From assembly GCA_021208265.1 (NCBI GenBank), contig JAJOJU010000050.1:1-44178 (forward strand): a stretch of DNA of 44,178 nt. Reading direction: 5' to 3'. The notes below the pieces were generated by a model. The model saw only the letters and a list, made by a program, of their open reading frames with translations. It was not told where the DNA came from and did no database searches. This DNA is from Alphaproteobacteria bacterium. Its GTDB lineage: Bacteria > Pseudomonadota > Alphaproteobacteria > Micavibrionales > Micavibrionaceae. Positions 36,148-44,178 of the stretch are shown here, piece by piece (positions within the stretch are counted from its first letter, which is position 1; every line of letters starts with the position of its first letter). A program made the translations under genes and the position numbers.

Positions 36148-37143
36148 TTAAGCGGCCTTCTTCACGGCAAACAAATGCTCCACCGCGGCGCGTTCTTCGC
36201 GCAGTTCTTTCTCGGTGGCATCCATACGCCCACGAGAGAAATCATCAACGGCAAGCCCTTGCACGATCTCATACTTCCCGTTTTTACAGATGCACGGGTA
36301 GCCATAGATCACGCCGGGTTCGACCCCGTATGACCCGTCAGACGGCACTGCCATCGAAACCCAGTCGCCCTCCGGCGTACCGAGCGCCCATGAACGCATA
36401 TGATCAATCGCCGCGCCCGCTGCGGATGCCGCGCTCGAAAGCCCGCGCGCCTTGATAATCGCCGCGCCGCGCTGCTGCACATCCGGAATAAACGTCCCTT
36501 CATACCAGCCTTGATCCACCATGGGTTTGGCAGCCTGCCCCTTCACGGTGGCATGGCCGATATCCGGATATTGCGTGGAGGAATGGTTACCCCAGATAAT
36601 CATTTTCTTGATTTCGGTGGTATGCGCACCCGTTTTTTCCGCCAGCTGAGACAGCGCACGGTTATGGTCCAGACGCACCATCGCCGTAAAGCATGAGGGC
36701 GAAAGATCAGGCGCGTTTTGCTGGGCAATCAGCGCGTTGGTGTTCGCCGGATTTCCGACCACCAGAACTTTTACATTGCGGGAAGCATAATCGTTCAGCG
36801 CCTTGCCTTGCGGGCCGAAAATCCCGCCATTCGCGGTCAGCAGGTCTTTACGTTCCATCCCGTCTTTACGCGGCATCGCACCCACCAGCAGGGCGTAATC
36901 AACATCCTTGAACGCTACGTCCAGCTTGTCGGTCGCGACAATACCGTGCAGCAGCGGGAACGCGCAATCGTTCAGTTCCATCACCACACCGTTCAGTGCG
37001 CCCAACGCCGGCGTAATTTCCAGCAGATGCAGGATCACCGGTTGATCCGGCCCCAACATGTCGCCGGAAGCAATACGGAACAAAAGAGCATAACCGATCT
37101 GACCGGCAGCGCCTGTCACAACAATACGAACGGGAGTTTTCAT
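36148..37143 (-). CDS. mdh: Malate dehydrogenase, eukaryotic-cytosolic (MDH1-like) type
   Basis: 331 residues; oxidises malate to oxaloacetate with [23 protein letters not shown] is the nucleotide-binding loop, [16 protein letters not shown] the active-site loop with substrate arginines, [26 protein letters not shown], and the catalytic His in [30 protein letters not shown] and [12 protein letters not shown] complete the match to the cytosolic-type family (eukaryotic MDH1, Thermus, actinobacteria). The common alphaproteobacterial enzyme is the shorter LDH-like type. ATG 37143 has AAGGA upstream; the open frame extends to 37308 without conserved sequence. Confidence 0.94.
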   Translation of the reverse strand: MKTPVRIVVTGAAGQIGYALLFRIASGDMLGPDQPVILHLLEITPALGALNGVVMELNDCAFPLLHGIVATDKLDVAFKDVDYALLVGAMPRKDGMERKDLLTANGGIFGPQGKALNDYASRNVKVLVVGNPANTNALIAQQNAPDLSPSCFTAMVRLDHNRALSQLAEKTGAHTTEIKKMIIWGNHSSTQYPDIGHATVKGQAAKPMVDQGWYEGTFIPDVQQRGAAIIKARGLSSAASAAGAAIDHMRSWALGTPEGDWVSMAVPSDGSYGVEPGVIYGYPCICKNGKYEIVQGLAVDDFSRGRMDATEKELREERAAVEHLFAVKKAA

Positions 37144-37219
37144 GAGATACATCCTTAATGGTTGGTATGAAGATTCTGTGCTGAGTAAGATAGCATAAAT
37201 CGCACAGGAACACGAACCA

Positions 37220-38494
37220 CTAATAATTCTTCTTCTGATTCTTAAGACCCATGAAGTCAAGCTGCCAGAGGATTTCTTCATCGGTGAGCGGATAGTCAGT
37301 CCCGTCACGCGGGTAAATCAGCTCCTGCGGGCGGACATAGCCCATTTCTTTTTGCAGCTGCAGCGCCATGCGCATGGAAAGCCCGGCTTGCCACGCCAAC
37401 GCCACGATGGATTTCGGCGCTTTCAGCTCGAATACCTTTGTCACCACTTCCACCGGCACGCCGATCTTCTGGGCAATCGCCGTGTTCACAAAAGCGCTGT
37501 CCCGCATGGCAATGGCATCAGAAAGCATATCTTCATCCAGCTGCCCCTTGGCGAGCGCTTTCTTCACGCGCTTTTCCACGGGCTCCATATTCATTTCGCT
37601 TTCCTGCGTGAAATCGAGGCGGCGGCGGAACACGGCGGCAATTTCTTCCGTATCTTCGGGGTCAAAATCATCGCGGGTCATCAGGATATCACGGACGGAC
37701 GCATCGACAAATTCCGCCAGTTCCTTGGCGATCGAGGGCGGCAGCGTGGCACGCGTTGCCATCGGCTTTTGCCATTCCGGGTAAGCCCGCGCCTTTTCAA
37801 CAATCTGCTGCAACAGACCCGCCGTCATCAGCGCGCCGGAATTCCCCAGAAGCGCCACACCGCCCGGAATATCATCGGTTTCGATCACAGCTTCCGAAAC
37901 AGGTTCGCTCACCACTGGGCGCAGCGCAATCGCCTCAACAGCCCAGCTGGCGGGATGGCCTTTCAGGATATCCAGCAAATCCGCATCCGACAGGGCAGCA
38001 CAGAACCTTAGAATAGGCTCCGATACCTCGCGCTCCACATCGCGCGCCAGCTGCCCGGCAATTTTGGGCGGCGTATGGGCATGGTCTTTCAAGGTGCTGG
38101 ACAGCGCAATCCGGATTTTCAAAACCTCATCCAGCGCCAGAGTGCCGAGCGCCTGCACGGCGTAGGCATATAATTGGGAATGCTTGTCATCGGTCAGATC
38201 CGGCAGTAATTCCACCAGACGCTTCGCCAGCGCCAGACGTACATCAGCCTCGCGGTCGGTCGCCAGAATGGGCGTTACATGCAGCGGAATCGATGCGTTT
38301 TGAGCCACGGCCTTACGCACTTTCGGGGACGGATCTTTTTCGGCGAGGTAGTACAAGATCTCTTTACTCGTCTGGTCGTCAGTTGCCAAAGTCATACGGC
38401 GTTTGATATCCGCAGACTTCAAATCGTCTGTCTGGGCTTTGTATCCTTTGCGGGACTTGCCGCCGCCCAGAAACTTTTCAATCCATTTCTTCAT
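37220..38494 (-). CDS. DUF2336 family protein (HEAT-like helical repeats)
   Basis: 424 residues. A basic N-terminus ([19 protein letters not shown]) leads into helical repeats resembling HEAT units: [20 protein letters not shown], then [20 protein letters not shown] and [21 protein letters not shown]2336 proteins of this layout are widespread in alphaproteobacteria; no biochemical role is established. The C-terminus [20 protein letters not shown] looks like a short interaction tail. It is 76 bases upstream of mdh on the same strand and may share its transcript. No frameshift. Confidence 0.8.
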   Translation of the reverse strand: MKKWIEKFLGGGKSRKGYKAQTDDLKSADIKRRMTLATDDQTSKEILYYLAEKDPSPKVRKAVAQNASIPLHVTPILATDREADVRLALAKRLVELLPDLTDDKHSQLYAYAVQALGTLALDEVLKIRIALSSTLKDHAHTPPKIAGQLARDVEREVSEPILRFCAALSDADLLDILKGHPASWAVEAIALRPVVSEPVSEAVIETDDIPGGVALLGNSGALMTAGLLQQIVEKARAYPEWQKPMATRATLPPSIAKELAEFVDASVRDILMTRDDFDPEDTEEIAAVFRRRLDFTQESEMNMEPVEKRVKKALAKGQLDEDMLSDAIAMRDSAFVNTAIAQKIGVPVEVVTKVFELKAPKSIVALAWQAGLSMRMALQLQKEMGYVRPQELIYPRDGTDYPLTDEEILWQLDFMGLKNQKKNY

Positions 38495-38611
38495 TGCAAA
38501 TGCCGTACCAGTTTATAGCGGTTCGTTATACCAGCCGAATAGCAGGGTGCAAAGGGCAAACACCTGATTGATATAGAATAATAATTAATGTTGTCGATTG
38601 ATCCACAACAA

Positions 38612-38647
38612 TAAAAAAACCTTGCTCAACTATCAATCAAGCAAGGT
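38612..38647 (-). terminator. Rho-independent terminator of the small membrane-protein gene
   Basis: On the minus strand ACCTTGCT pairs with AGCAAGGT over a 13-base loop and is followed by TTTTTTT. It lies 22 bases after the stop at 38670. Confidence 0.88.
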
Positions 38648-38669
38648 CTCATCGTCAGATTAACAGCGA

Positions 38670-38894
38670 CTATACTTCCGGGTTTGGACCCTCAGTCTTT
38701 TGGTCGGGCTTGTTATCAGCTTCAAATGCCTTGCTGCGAGCAATGCCATACCCCAGAGGATACCCTATAGCAACAGCACCCACCATGAAACTAATAGTTA
38801 CTCGCGCCGGTTCTCCCATGGCAACCAATGCCCCCCCTGCAACTGCCGCACAGAAAGCTGAAACAGCCCACCCCTGCAAAAATGCTTTATCCAT
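38670..38894 (-). CDS. Small membrane protein, 74 residues
   Basis: Two hydrophobic segments (GWAVSAFCAAVAGGALVAM and VTISFMVGAVAIGYPLGYGI) joined by a short polar loop, then an acidic tail (FEADNKPDQKTEGPNPEV). ATG 38894 has AGGGAG eleven bases upstream; a GTG at 38906 in the same frame is possible. It has its own strong terminator and no co-directional neighbour within an operon distance. Not recognised. Confidence 0.65.
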   Translation of the reverse strand: MDKAFLQGWAVSAFCAAVAGGALVAMGEPARVTISFMVGAVAIGYPLGYGIARSKAFEADNKPDQKTEGPNPEV

Positions 38895-38953
38895 AATGAA
38901 AAACACTCCCTATTTGAAATGAATAGCCTTTTCTAACACTCAGGGGCCTCAGG

Positions 38954-40073
38954 TCAATCCCCCAGATATCCAGCGCTCTGCATCTCGCGCAGGCGGGATA
39001 TCGTCCGCTCAAATTCGAAGGCATGATCATGCCCGAAATAGAGTTTTTCGGGCGGCCCATTCAGCTGATACGATCAGTTTCGTTTTGTTATCATACAAGG
39101 CATCCACCAGTGTCATGAAACGTTTAGCTTCATTGCGGCGGTCGTATCCCATTTTCGGCACACCTTCCAGAAACACTGTCTTGTAACGATGCGCGATGGC
39201 CAGATAATCTTCCGCCCCCAGCGGGCGTTCACATAGCTGGGAAAAGGAAAACCGCGCCGTATCGCGCACAGCAGCCTCCACCAGCATATCCCGCCCGCGC
39301 ACTGTCAGATGATGTTCGCGCGGCGGCTCATAATCCGTCAATTGTCCAAACAATTTAGTCGCCCGCATATTGGTATGATCCCCCAGAGGCCAGAAATAAC
39401 TCCCCTCCTCCATCAATACTTTCGTGCGGTAATCAATGCCGTTATCAAGGTTCAGCACATCCAGCCGGGTTTTCAGAAGTTCGATGAAGGGCAGGAAACG
39501 GTCACGCTGCAAACCGCCCTCATATAACTTATCCGGCGGCCAGTTGGATGTTGCCACCACCACTACACCCCGCCCGAAGAGGGCGGTGAACAAGCGCCCC
39601 AATATCATGGCATCGGCCACATCGGTCACGTGGAATTCATCGAAGCATAAAAGCTGCGCGCGCTCGGCAATTCTTTCCGCGAGCAAGGGAATCGTGGAAT
39701 CAATCGTCTCCACCTCGCCTTCCTCCCGGCGGGTGTTTATATAGGCATGGACCTCGATCATGAATTCATGAAAATGCACGCGGCGTTTGGCAATATCATC
39801 CGGTACGGCATGAAAAAACAGATCCATCAGCATCGTCTTGCCGCGCCCGACGCCGCCCCAGAAATACGCCCCCTTGATGAAATCCTTCTTCGATTGCCCG
39901 AATTTAAACCAGTTACGGCGCCCTGTTTTCTCCGCAACCTTCAGCAGTTTTCCGTAGATAGCATCCAGCAGCAGCGCCGCCTTCGCCTGCGCCGGGTCAG
40001 GTGTGATATCACCGCCTTGAAGCTTGGCTTCGTAGACCGCCAGCGGGCCGTCAGGATGATGTGTTTTCGTCAT
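38954..40073 (-). CDS. zapE: Cell division ATPase ZapE (AFG1-like), one apparent frameshift
   Basis: AAA-type ATPase of the AFG1/ZapE family, about 372 residues restored. N-terminal [19 protein letters not shown], Walker [31 protein letters not shown], Walker [19 protein letters not shown], and [20 protein letters not shown] are diagnostic. The uninterrupted frame ends at 39027. One base lost near 39057 hides the C-terminus, which restores as [20 protein letters not shown] ... SAGYLGD with TGA at 38954-38956. The start overlaps the tatC stop (ATGA). ZapE is linked to division under stress in E. coli, and its mitochondrial relative to respiratory complex quality control. Confidence 0.92.
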
Positions 40074-40828
40074 TTGGTGTTAATCTTGAACGCCGACCAG
40101 CGGATCAGCAGGATGGAAAATTCATAAAGCGCCAGCAAGGGCACCGCCAGCATAATCTGGCTTAATATATCCGGCGGGGTCAAGAACGCCGCCAGAATAA
40201 ACACAAGGATCACCGCGTATTTCCGCGTTGCTACAAGCGTATCCGCCGTGATCATCCCGGCCCGCGCCAGCAGGCTTAACAGCACCGGCAGCTGGAAACA
40301 CAAACCGAACGCAAAAATCAGCGTCATAATAAGATCGAGATATTCGGATATTCGTGCCTCCAGCTCAATCGGCAGGGACGTCTGCTCCGCGCCGCTCTGG
40401 AAGCTCATGAAAAACGGCCAGGCCATGGGGATCACCGCGTAGTAAACACACGCGCCGCCGAGGAAGAACAGCACGGGTGTGGCGATCAGATAGGGCAGGA
40501 ACACACGCCGTTCCTTATTGTATAAACCCGGCGCCACGAAAATCCATATCTGCCAGAGCAGCACGGGGAAGGTCAGGAAAATACCGCTGAAAAACGCCAC
40601 TTTAACGTAGGTAAAGAACGCTTCCGTCAGCCCGGTATAAATCAGGCGCTGCGTATCGCCCGGCTGCATGGCCTCAGCCAGCGGGCGCACCAGAAAACCC
40701 GTTAAATCCTGCACAAATAAAAAGCTAAGCGCGGTGCCGATTGCCATTGCCCCCATCACCCAGAGCAGCCGCACACGCAGCTCGGTAATATGTTCCACCA
40801 GCGATTTCGGGGCGGCGTCTATACTCAT
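40070..40828 (-). CDS. tatC: Sec-independent protein translocase TatC
   Basis: Twin-arginine signal receptor, 252 residues, six membrane segments. It starts [20 protein letters not shown] (usually L..HL.ELR.RL), with [26 protein letters not shown], the invariant Pro and Glu regions, and [20 protein letters not shown] followed by [17 protein letters not shown]. Start and stop overlap tatB and zapE (ATGA in both). Confidence 0.96.
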   Translation of the reverse strand: MSIDAAPKSLVEHITELRVRLLWVMGAMAIGTALSFLFVQDLTGFLVRPLAEAMQPGDTQRLIYTGLTEAFFTYVKVAFFSGIFLTFPVLLWQIWIFVAPGLYNKERRVFLPYLIATPVLFFLGGACVYYAVIPMAWPFFMSFQSGAEQTSLPIELEARISEYLDLIMTLIFAFGLCFQLPVLLSLLARAGMITADTLVATRKYAVILVFILAAFLTPPDILSQIMLAVPLLALYEFSILLIRWSAFKINTK

Positions 40829-41145
40829 CCGGACTTCGCTTTCTTTGTTGGCTTTTCCTCTTCAAGCACGGGCGGCTTTTCCGCACTCTCCATATCTTCC
40901 TCATCCGCCGCGGCTTCATCGAAACCTTCGGGCGGTTCTTCGAAATTCACCTGTTTGCGGATATCCTGCAAATCCGCCTCGCGCAGGAATTCTTCAAATT
41001 GCTGGGAAAATGCATAACGGACGTAAGAAACGCGGCGCGCCACACGCCCCAGCGCCACCATAATTTTTGGGATTTCATCAGGGCCAATCACAAAGACAGC
41101 CACAGCCATAATCAGCAGTAATTCGGAAAAGCCGAAATCGAGCAT
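40825..41145 (-). CDS. tatB: Sec-independent protein translocase TatB
   Basis: 106 residues. The N-terminal membrane helix MLDFGFSELLLIMAVAVFVI is followed by GPDEIPKIMVALGRVARR, the hinge and amphipathic helix typical of TatB (GP..LP). The rest is acidic and disordered (EEPPEGFDEAAADEEDMESA) with a Lys-rich end. It lies 21 bases after tatA and overlaps tatC (ATGA). Confidence 0.93.
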   Translation of the reverse strand: MLDFGFSELLLIMAVAVFVIGPDEIPKIMVALGRVARRVSYVRYAFSQQFEEFLREADLQDIRKQVNFEEPPEGFDEAAADEEDMESAEKPPVLEEEKPTKKAKSG

Positions 41146-41166
41146 GCTTAGGGCCGCTCCCGGGGC

Positions 41167-41343
41167 TTACTCATCTTTTTTTTCGATTTTAGGGGCGGGC
41201 GTATCATCTTCATCCTTCAAGCCTTTTTTGAAAGACTTGATACCCTTGGCCAGATTTTCAGCAATACCCGGCACGCGGCTGGCCCCGAAAATCAGGACAA
41301 CGAGGAGGATAACAAGAAGGATCTGTAACGGGCCGGGGGTCAT
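41167..41343 (-). CDS. tatA: Sec-independent protein translocase TatA
   Basis: 58-residue pore-forming Tat subunit. It has one membrane helix (LQILLVILLVVLIFGASRVP) with the Phe-Gly hinge, then the amphipathic helix IAENLAKGIKSFKKGLKDED, the family signature, and a charged tail ending KIEKKDE. The ATG overlaps the scpB stop (ATGA at 41340-41343). TatA is usually 70-90 residues, so this one is short. The order scpA-scpB-tatA-tatB-tatC is common in alphaproteobacteria. Confidence 0.92.
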   Translation of the reverse strand: MTPGPLQILLVILLVVLIFGASRVPGIAENLAKGIKSFKKGLKDEDDTPAPKIEKKDE

Positions 41344-41990
41344 GATGCTGCTTTTTCCTCTTCTTCTGCAAAGCTGTTTTCAAAATCATCGTCATTGGCG
41401 ATCTCTGTTTCGTCTTCTTCCTGATCCTGAAACAGATCAGGGGAATCCGGCAGAGCGTCAATCGCCGGGCGGCGGTCCAAAAGCCCGGAGGCTTTGAGTT
41501 CATCCAGACCCGGTAAATCCATCATACTCTCCAGACCGAAATGATCAAGAAAAGCCGTTGTGGTAATCCAAGTCAGGGGGCGACCCAGCGTTTCGCGGCG
41601 ACGGCCGGGCTTGACCCAACCGGCTTCAACCAGCGTATCCAGCGTGCCTTTATGGATAGCAACCCCGCGGATATTTTCAATTTCCGCCCGCGTCACCGGC
41701 TGGTGATAGGCCACAATGGCCAGCGTTTCCAACGCCGCGCGGGAGAGTTTTCTGACCTCTTGTTTTTGCAGCCCCAGTGCCCCGGCAAGATCAGACGCCG
41801 TGCGGAAGGCCCAAACGCCATCCATTTCAATTAAGTTCACACCGCGCCCGTCATAATCCTGTTGCAGGGATTTCAGGATAGCGCCAACATCGGCCTCTTC
41901 CCCCAAACGATCATACAGCGCCTTGGGTGATAGCGGTTCCGCCGCGGCAAATAACATGGCTTCGACAATGCGTTTTTGATCCTGATCCAT
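41340..41990 (-). CDS. scpB: Segregation and condensation protein B
   Basis: Winged-helix kleisin partner that works with ScpA and SMC in chromosome segregation, 216 residues. MDQDQKRIVEAMLFAAAEPL at ATG 41990 is the family start; the open frame extends to 42077 inside scpA. LETLAIVAYHQPVTRAEIEN, IRGV, and LGRPLTWITTTAFLDHFGL are diagnostic. The C-terminal 30 residues are very acidic. It starts 13 bases after the scpA stop and overlaps tatA. Confidence 0.94.
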   Translation of the reverse strand: MDQDQKRIVEAMLFAAAEPLSPKALYDRLGEEADVGAILKSLQQDYDGRGVNLIEMDGVWAFRTASDLAGALGLQKQEVRKLSRAALETLAIVAYHQPVTRAEIENIRGVAIHKGTLDTLVEAGWVKPGRRRETLGRPLTWITTTAFLDHFGLESMMDLPGLDELKASGLLDRRPAIDALPDSPDLFQDQEEDETEIANDDDFENSFAEEEEKAAS

Positions 41991-42003
41991 TACTCTTATC
42001 CTT

Positions 42004-42828
42004 TTAAGCCTCCTGCTGTTCCGCCAGTGCCCGCACATAAATGGGGCGGAAGGGCCCATCTTGCTTAATTTCAGCACGGCCCTGCTTCACCAGCTCCAGC
42101 CCCGCCGTGAAGGTGGAGGCCAAAGCGGAACGCGCATAAAGCTTGTCCTTAATATTGTCCGGCATGAAGCTGCTAAGCGTGGCCCACACGCTGCCCATGC
42201 CCTTGCGCGGCAGATTCCCCAGCATCTTGGTCAGGCGTTCCAGCGCGCTTTCCGTGGACATCAAATTATAAACAGGCAAGTCATACTGCCCACCATCGGC
42301 CCGACGTTTGATATCGCCGTAAGCCTTCAGAACATCGTAAAGATCAACATCCCAGTTGGTTTCCACAACGACCGCCATTTCCTCGGGCGCGCCGCGCGGG
42401 AAAAAATCCTGCCCCAGCTGCGGGCGTGCCATAAGCTTGTCCGCCACTTTTTGCATGGCTTCCAGACGGCGGAGCTGGAATTGCAAGGCTTCCGCCATTT
42501 CGGCGGCGCTGGGTTCCGGCCCGCCCTCTTCCTTAGGCAGTAACAGACGTGATTTCAGGTAGGTCAACCACGCCGCCATCACCAGATATTCAGCCGCCAG
42601 CTCCAGATTCAGTGCCTTGGCGCGCTCCACAAATTCCAGATATTGCCGCACAAGCTGGAGGATTGAAATCTTGGCCAGATCAACTTTTTGATTGCGTGCC
42701 AATTCCAGCAGCACCTCGATCGGGCCTTCATAGCCATCGATCCGGAGCAAAAGCGAATCGGCCTCATGCACATTCCCGGCAGGAACGCGCGGCGGATCTT
42801 CCTCGAAAGCGACATTGGTTGCGGACAT
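42004..42828 (-). CDS. scpA: Segregation and condensation protein A (kleisin)
   Basis: 274 residues. The N-terminal SMC-binding part LLRIDGYEGPIEVLLELARN (family F.GPLDLLL.Li) is followed by KVDLAKISILQLVRQYLEFV, LAAEYLVMAAWLTYLKSRLL and the C-terminal winged helix with AVASTFTAGLELVKQGR-like sequence (ALASTFTAGLELVKQGRAEI). It lies ten bases after nagZ, in the usual alphaproteobacterial order. Confidence 0.95.
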   Translation of the reverse strand: MSATNVAFEEDPPRVPAGNVHEADSLLLRIDGYEGPIEVLLELARNQKVDLAKISILQLVRQYLEFVERAKALNLELAAEYLVMAAWLTYLKSRLLLPKEEGGPEPSAAEMAEALQFQLRRLEAMQKVADKLMARPQLGQDFFPRGAPEEMAVVVETNWDVDLYDVLKAYGDIKRRADGGQYDLPVYNLMSTESALERLTKMLGNLPRKGMGSVWATLSSFMPDNIKDKLYARSALASTFTAGLELVKQGRAEIKQDGPFRPIYVRALAEQQEA

Positions 42829-42838
42829 AATATTAGTC

Positions 42839-43843
42839 TTACGCCAAAAAAGCGGCGTTTTGCAAGCGTTTCCGCGCGGTATCGGTCAGGTTAGACACAG
42901 ATTTCGACAAGAGTTCCATATCCGCAAAACGGCCGGAGCAATAAAGCAAGGCATCGCAGCCTGCCGTTAAACAGGCATCAGCCCGCGCGGCAAGGTCGCC
43001 GTAAATATCCAGCGCCTTCATATCCAGATCATCACCCAACAGGAATCCGGCAAAGCCGATTTCACCGCGAATGATATCCTGCATCACTTTTTGCGATGTC
43101 GTGGCGGGGTGGTCGGCATCCAGATCTTCATACACCACATGCGCCGTCATGCCCCACACTTTAGAGCCAACATCGGATTCAGAAAGCATTTTAAACGGCA
43201 TGAAATCCGCCGCCGCCAGATCGGCATGACTGGCCTTAACGCGCGGCAGGGCCAGATGCGAATCAGCCTCCGCCCGCCCATGGCCCGGAATATGTTTAAT
43301 AACAGGCGTGACCCCCCGCCGCCAGATAATGCCGACACAGAGATAAACCCAAGCGCCCGGCCAGCGCCGGATCAGCCCCAAAGGCCCGGTCGCCGATAAT
43401 GTCATGCGCGCCGGGAAATACGAGATCGAGCACGGGGGAACAGGTAACATTAATGCCGACCTCCACCAGATCATCCGCCATTTGCAGCGTGTTAAAGCGC
43501 AAGGATTCGAGCGCCGCTTCCAGCGTTTCCTCCGCCGCCTGATCGCCAAACACCTTGCCGGGAGGATAGGCGCGCCAATGCGGGGCCTTCATACGTTGCA
43601 CGCGCCCGCCTTCCTGATCGATCAGGATAGGGCAATTCCAGCCCACACAGTCTTTCAAGGATTTAATCAGCGCCCGCAGTTGCTGCGGGTTTTGGATATT
43701 CCGCGCCCCGTCTTTATCGAACAGGATAAACCCCAAGGGCTTGGCGGCAGCAAACAGCGCCGTTTCCTCGGCCGTTAGCACAGGGCCGCTCAAGGAAAAA
43801 ATGCGGCTTTTGTATCTTCAGGAATGTCTTTAAACATCGTCAT
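42839..43843 (-). CDS. nagZ: Beta-N-acetylglucosaminidase (NagZ), at least two apparent frameshifts
   Basis: Family GH3 cytoplasmic hydrolase that removes GlcNAc from anhydromuropeptides in peptidoglycan recycling. Visible are SGPVLTAEE, GFILFDKDG, ILIDQEGGRVQRM, VGINVTCSPVLDLVFPGAHDIIG, the catalytic dyad motif IKHIPGHGRAEADSHLALPR and the nucleophile Asp in LLGDDLDMKAL. The frame breaks in a C6 run near 43313-43318 and near 43795. A base lost from the T6 run there would join an upstream ATG at 43843 (MTMFKDIPEDTKAAFF) to SLSGPVLT. Restored length is about 334 residues. The start is therefore inferred. Placement before scpA is standard in alphaproteobacteria. Confidence 0.9.
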
Positions 43844-43869
43844 AGCGAAGATTGTAAACGATGGACGCT

Positions 43870-44178
43870 CTAGCGGACCACAAGGCAACCGCCCGGCTTC
43901 TGCGCCTTCACCTGATCACAAAGGGAACGCGCGGCGCTTTCGGCATAAGGCCCCACTTGTACGCGGTAATACATACCCTTTTCACCCAGATTAGCTTCTT
44001 CAATCCGGTAAGGCGCCCCCGCCAGCGGAGAAATAGCCTTCTGGATTTTCTGCCATTCAGATTCAGCCGCGCTGCTGTGATGGCACGCTCACCACCTGCA
44101 CGTAATGCGTGCCGCTCGTTGCTACAGGGGCCGGAGTGGGGGCAGGCGTTCCCGCCGGCCGGTTCAATGCGGGCGATG
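43870..44178 (-). CDS. SPOR-domain protein, 5' end outside the window, one apparent frameshift
   Basis: C-terminal part of a cell-envelope protein that binds denuded septal peptidoglycan. An Ala/Pro/Thr-rich linker (GTPAPTPAPVATSGTHYVQV) leads into the SPOR domain. A break near 44085 separates THYVQVVSVPSQQ from AESEWQKIQKAISPLAGAPY. The domain continues EEANLGEKGMYYRVQVGPYA (family diagnostic YRV.vGPf.), with Cys residues in SLCDQV and GGCLVVR. The stop lies at 43870-43872, 26 bases upstream of nagZ on the same strand. Start and N-terminal domain are not visible. Confidence 0.82.

Overview
The window looks like a chromosomal segment of a free-living, moderately GC-rich alphaproteobacterium. 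Evidence: atpHAGDC (F1 only, without F0), priA - transaldolase - DUF484 - xerC, the citric-acid-cycle cluster mdh/sucC/sucD/sucA/sucB/lpd, a DUF2336 protein, and nagZ-scpA-scpB-tatA-tatB-tatC are all alphaproteobacterial neighbourhoods. The lineage below class cannot be fixed by eye; a Rhodospirillales- or Micavibrio-like organism would fit. No rRNA, tRNA, CRISPR array, transposase or prophage gene was seen.

Layout. 1-3107 (+): pabB-pabA-pabC folate genes and a LOG-family nucleotide hydrolase. 2998-8825 (-): F1 ATP synthase operon, carrying an extra gene of about 80 codons in three of its four gene junctions. 8939-9335 (-): a small exported protein with its own promoter, a near-perfect Fur box and a terminator. 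9347-15432: priA (-), then fsa, two DUF2244-like membrane proteins, DUF484 and xerC (+), with a long inverted repeat between priA and fsa. 15429-17331 (-): lpd and two tandem small paralogues. 17397-22958: an accessory block with an 801-residue LOG-domain protein (-) facing a four-gene + strand cluster (zinc deaminase, unknown, yeast-Fcy1-like cytosine deaminase, membrane protein). 22955-29534 (-): sucA-thiE-thiD-thiL-sucB, so thiamine genes sit inside the 2-oxoglutarate dehydrogenase operon. 29606-34317: sucD and sucC, separated by an exported ClpP-like protease (+) and a Cu/Zn superoxide dismutase (-). 34505-38894: a broken coiled-coil gene (+), a eukaryotic-cytosolic-type mdh, a DUF2336 protein and a small membrane protein. 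38954-44178 (-): zapE, tatCBA, scpBA, nagZ and a SPOR protein that runs off the end.

Function. Most of the window is core energy metabolism: the 2-oxoglutarate dehydrogenase E1/E2/E3 genes, succinyl-CoA synthetase, malate dehydrogenase and F1-ATPase. Genes for thiamine diphosphate, the E1 cofactor, lie on the same transcript as E1. The best candidates for new biology are the LOG/deaminase block, the exported ClpP-like protease, the Fur-controlled small exported protein and the small genes of the atp operon.

Caution on quality. About twenty single-base indels, many in homopolymer runs, break otherwise well-conserved genes (pabB, pabA, priA, lpd, sucA, thiL, thiD, zapE, nagZ and others). In nearly every case the protein continues in another frame with its motifs intact. 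These are most likely sequencing or assembly errors, so such genes are listed over their whole inferred extent.
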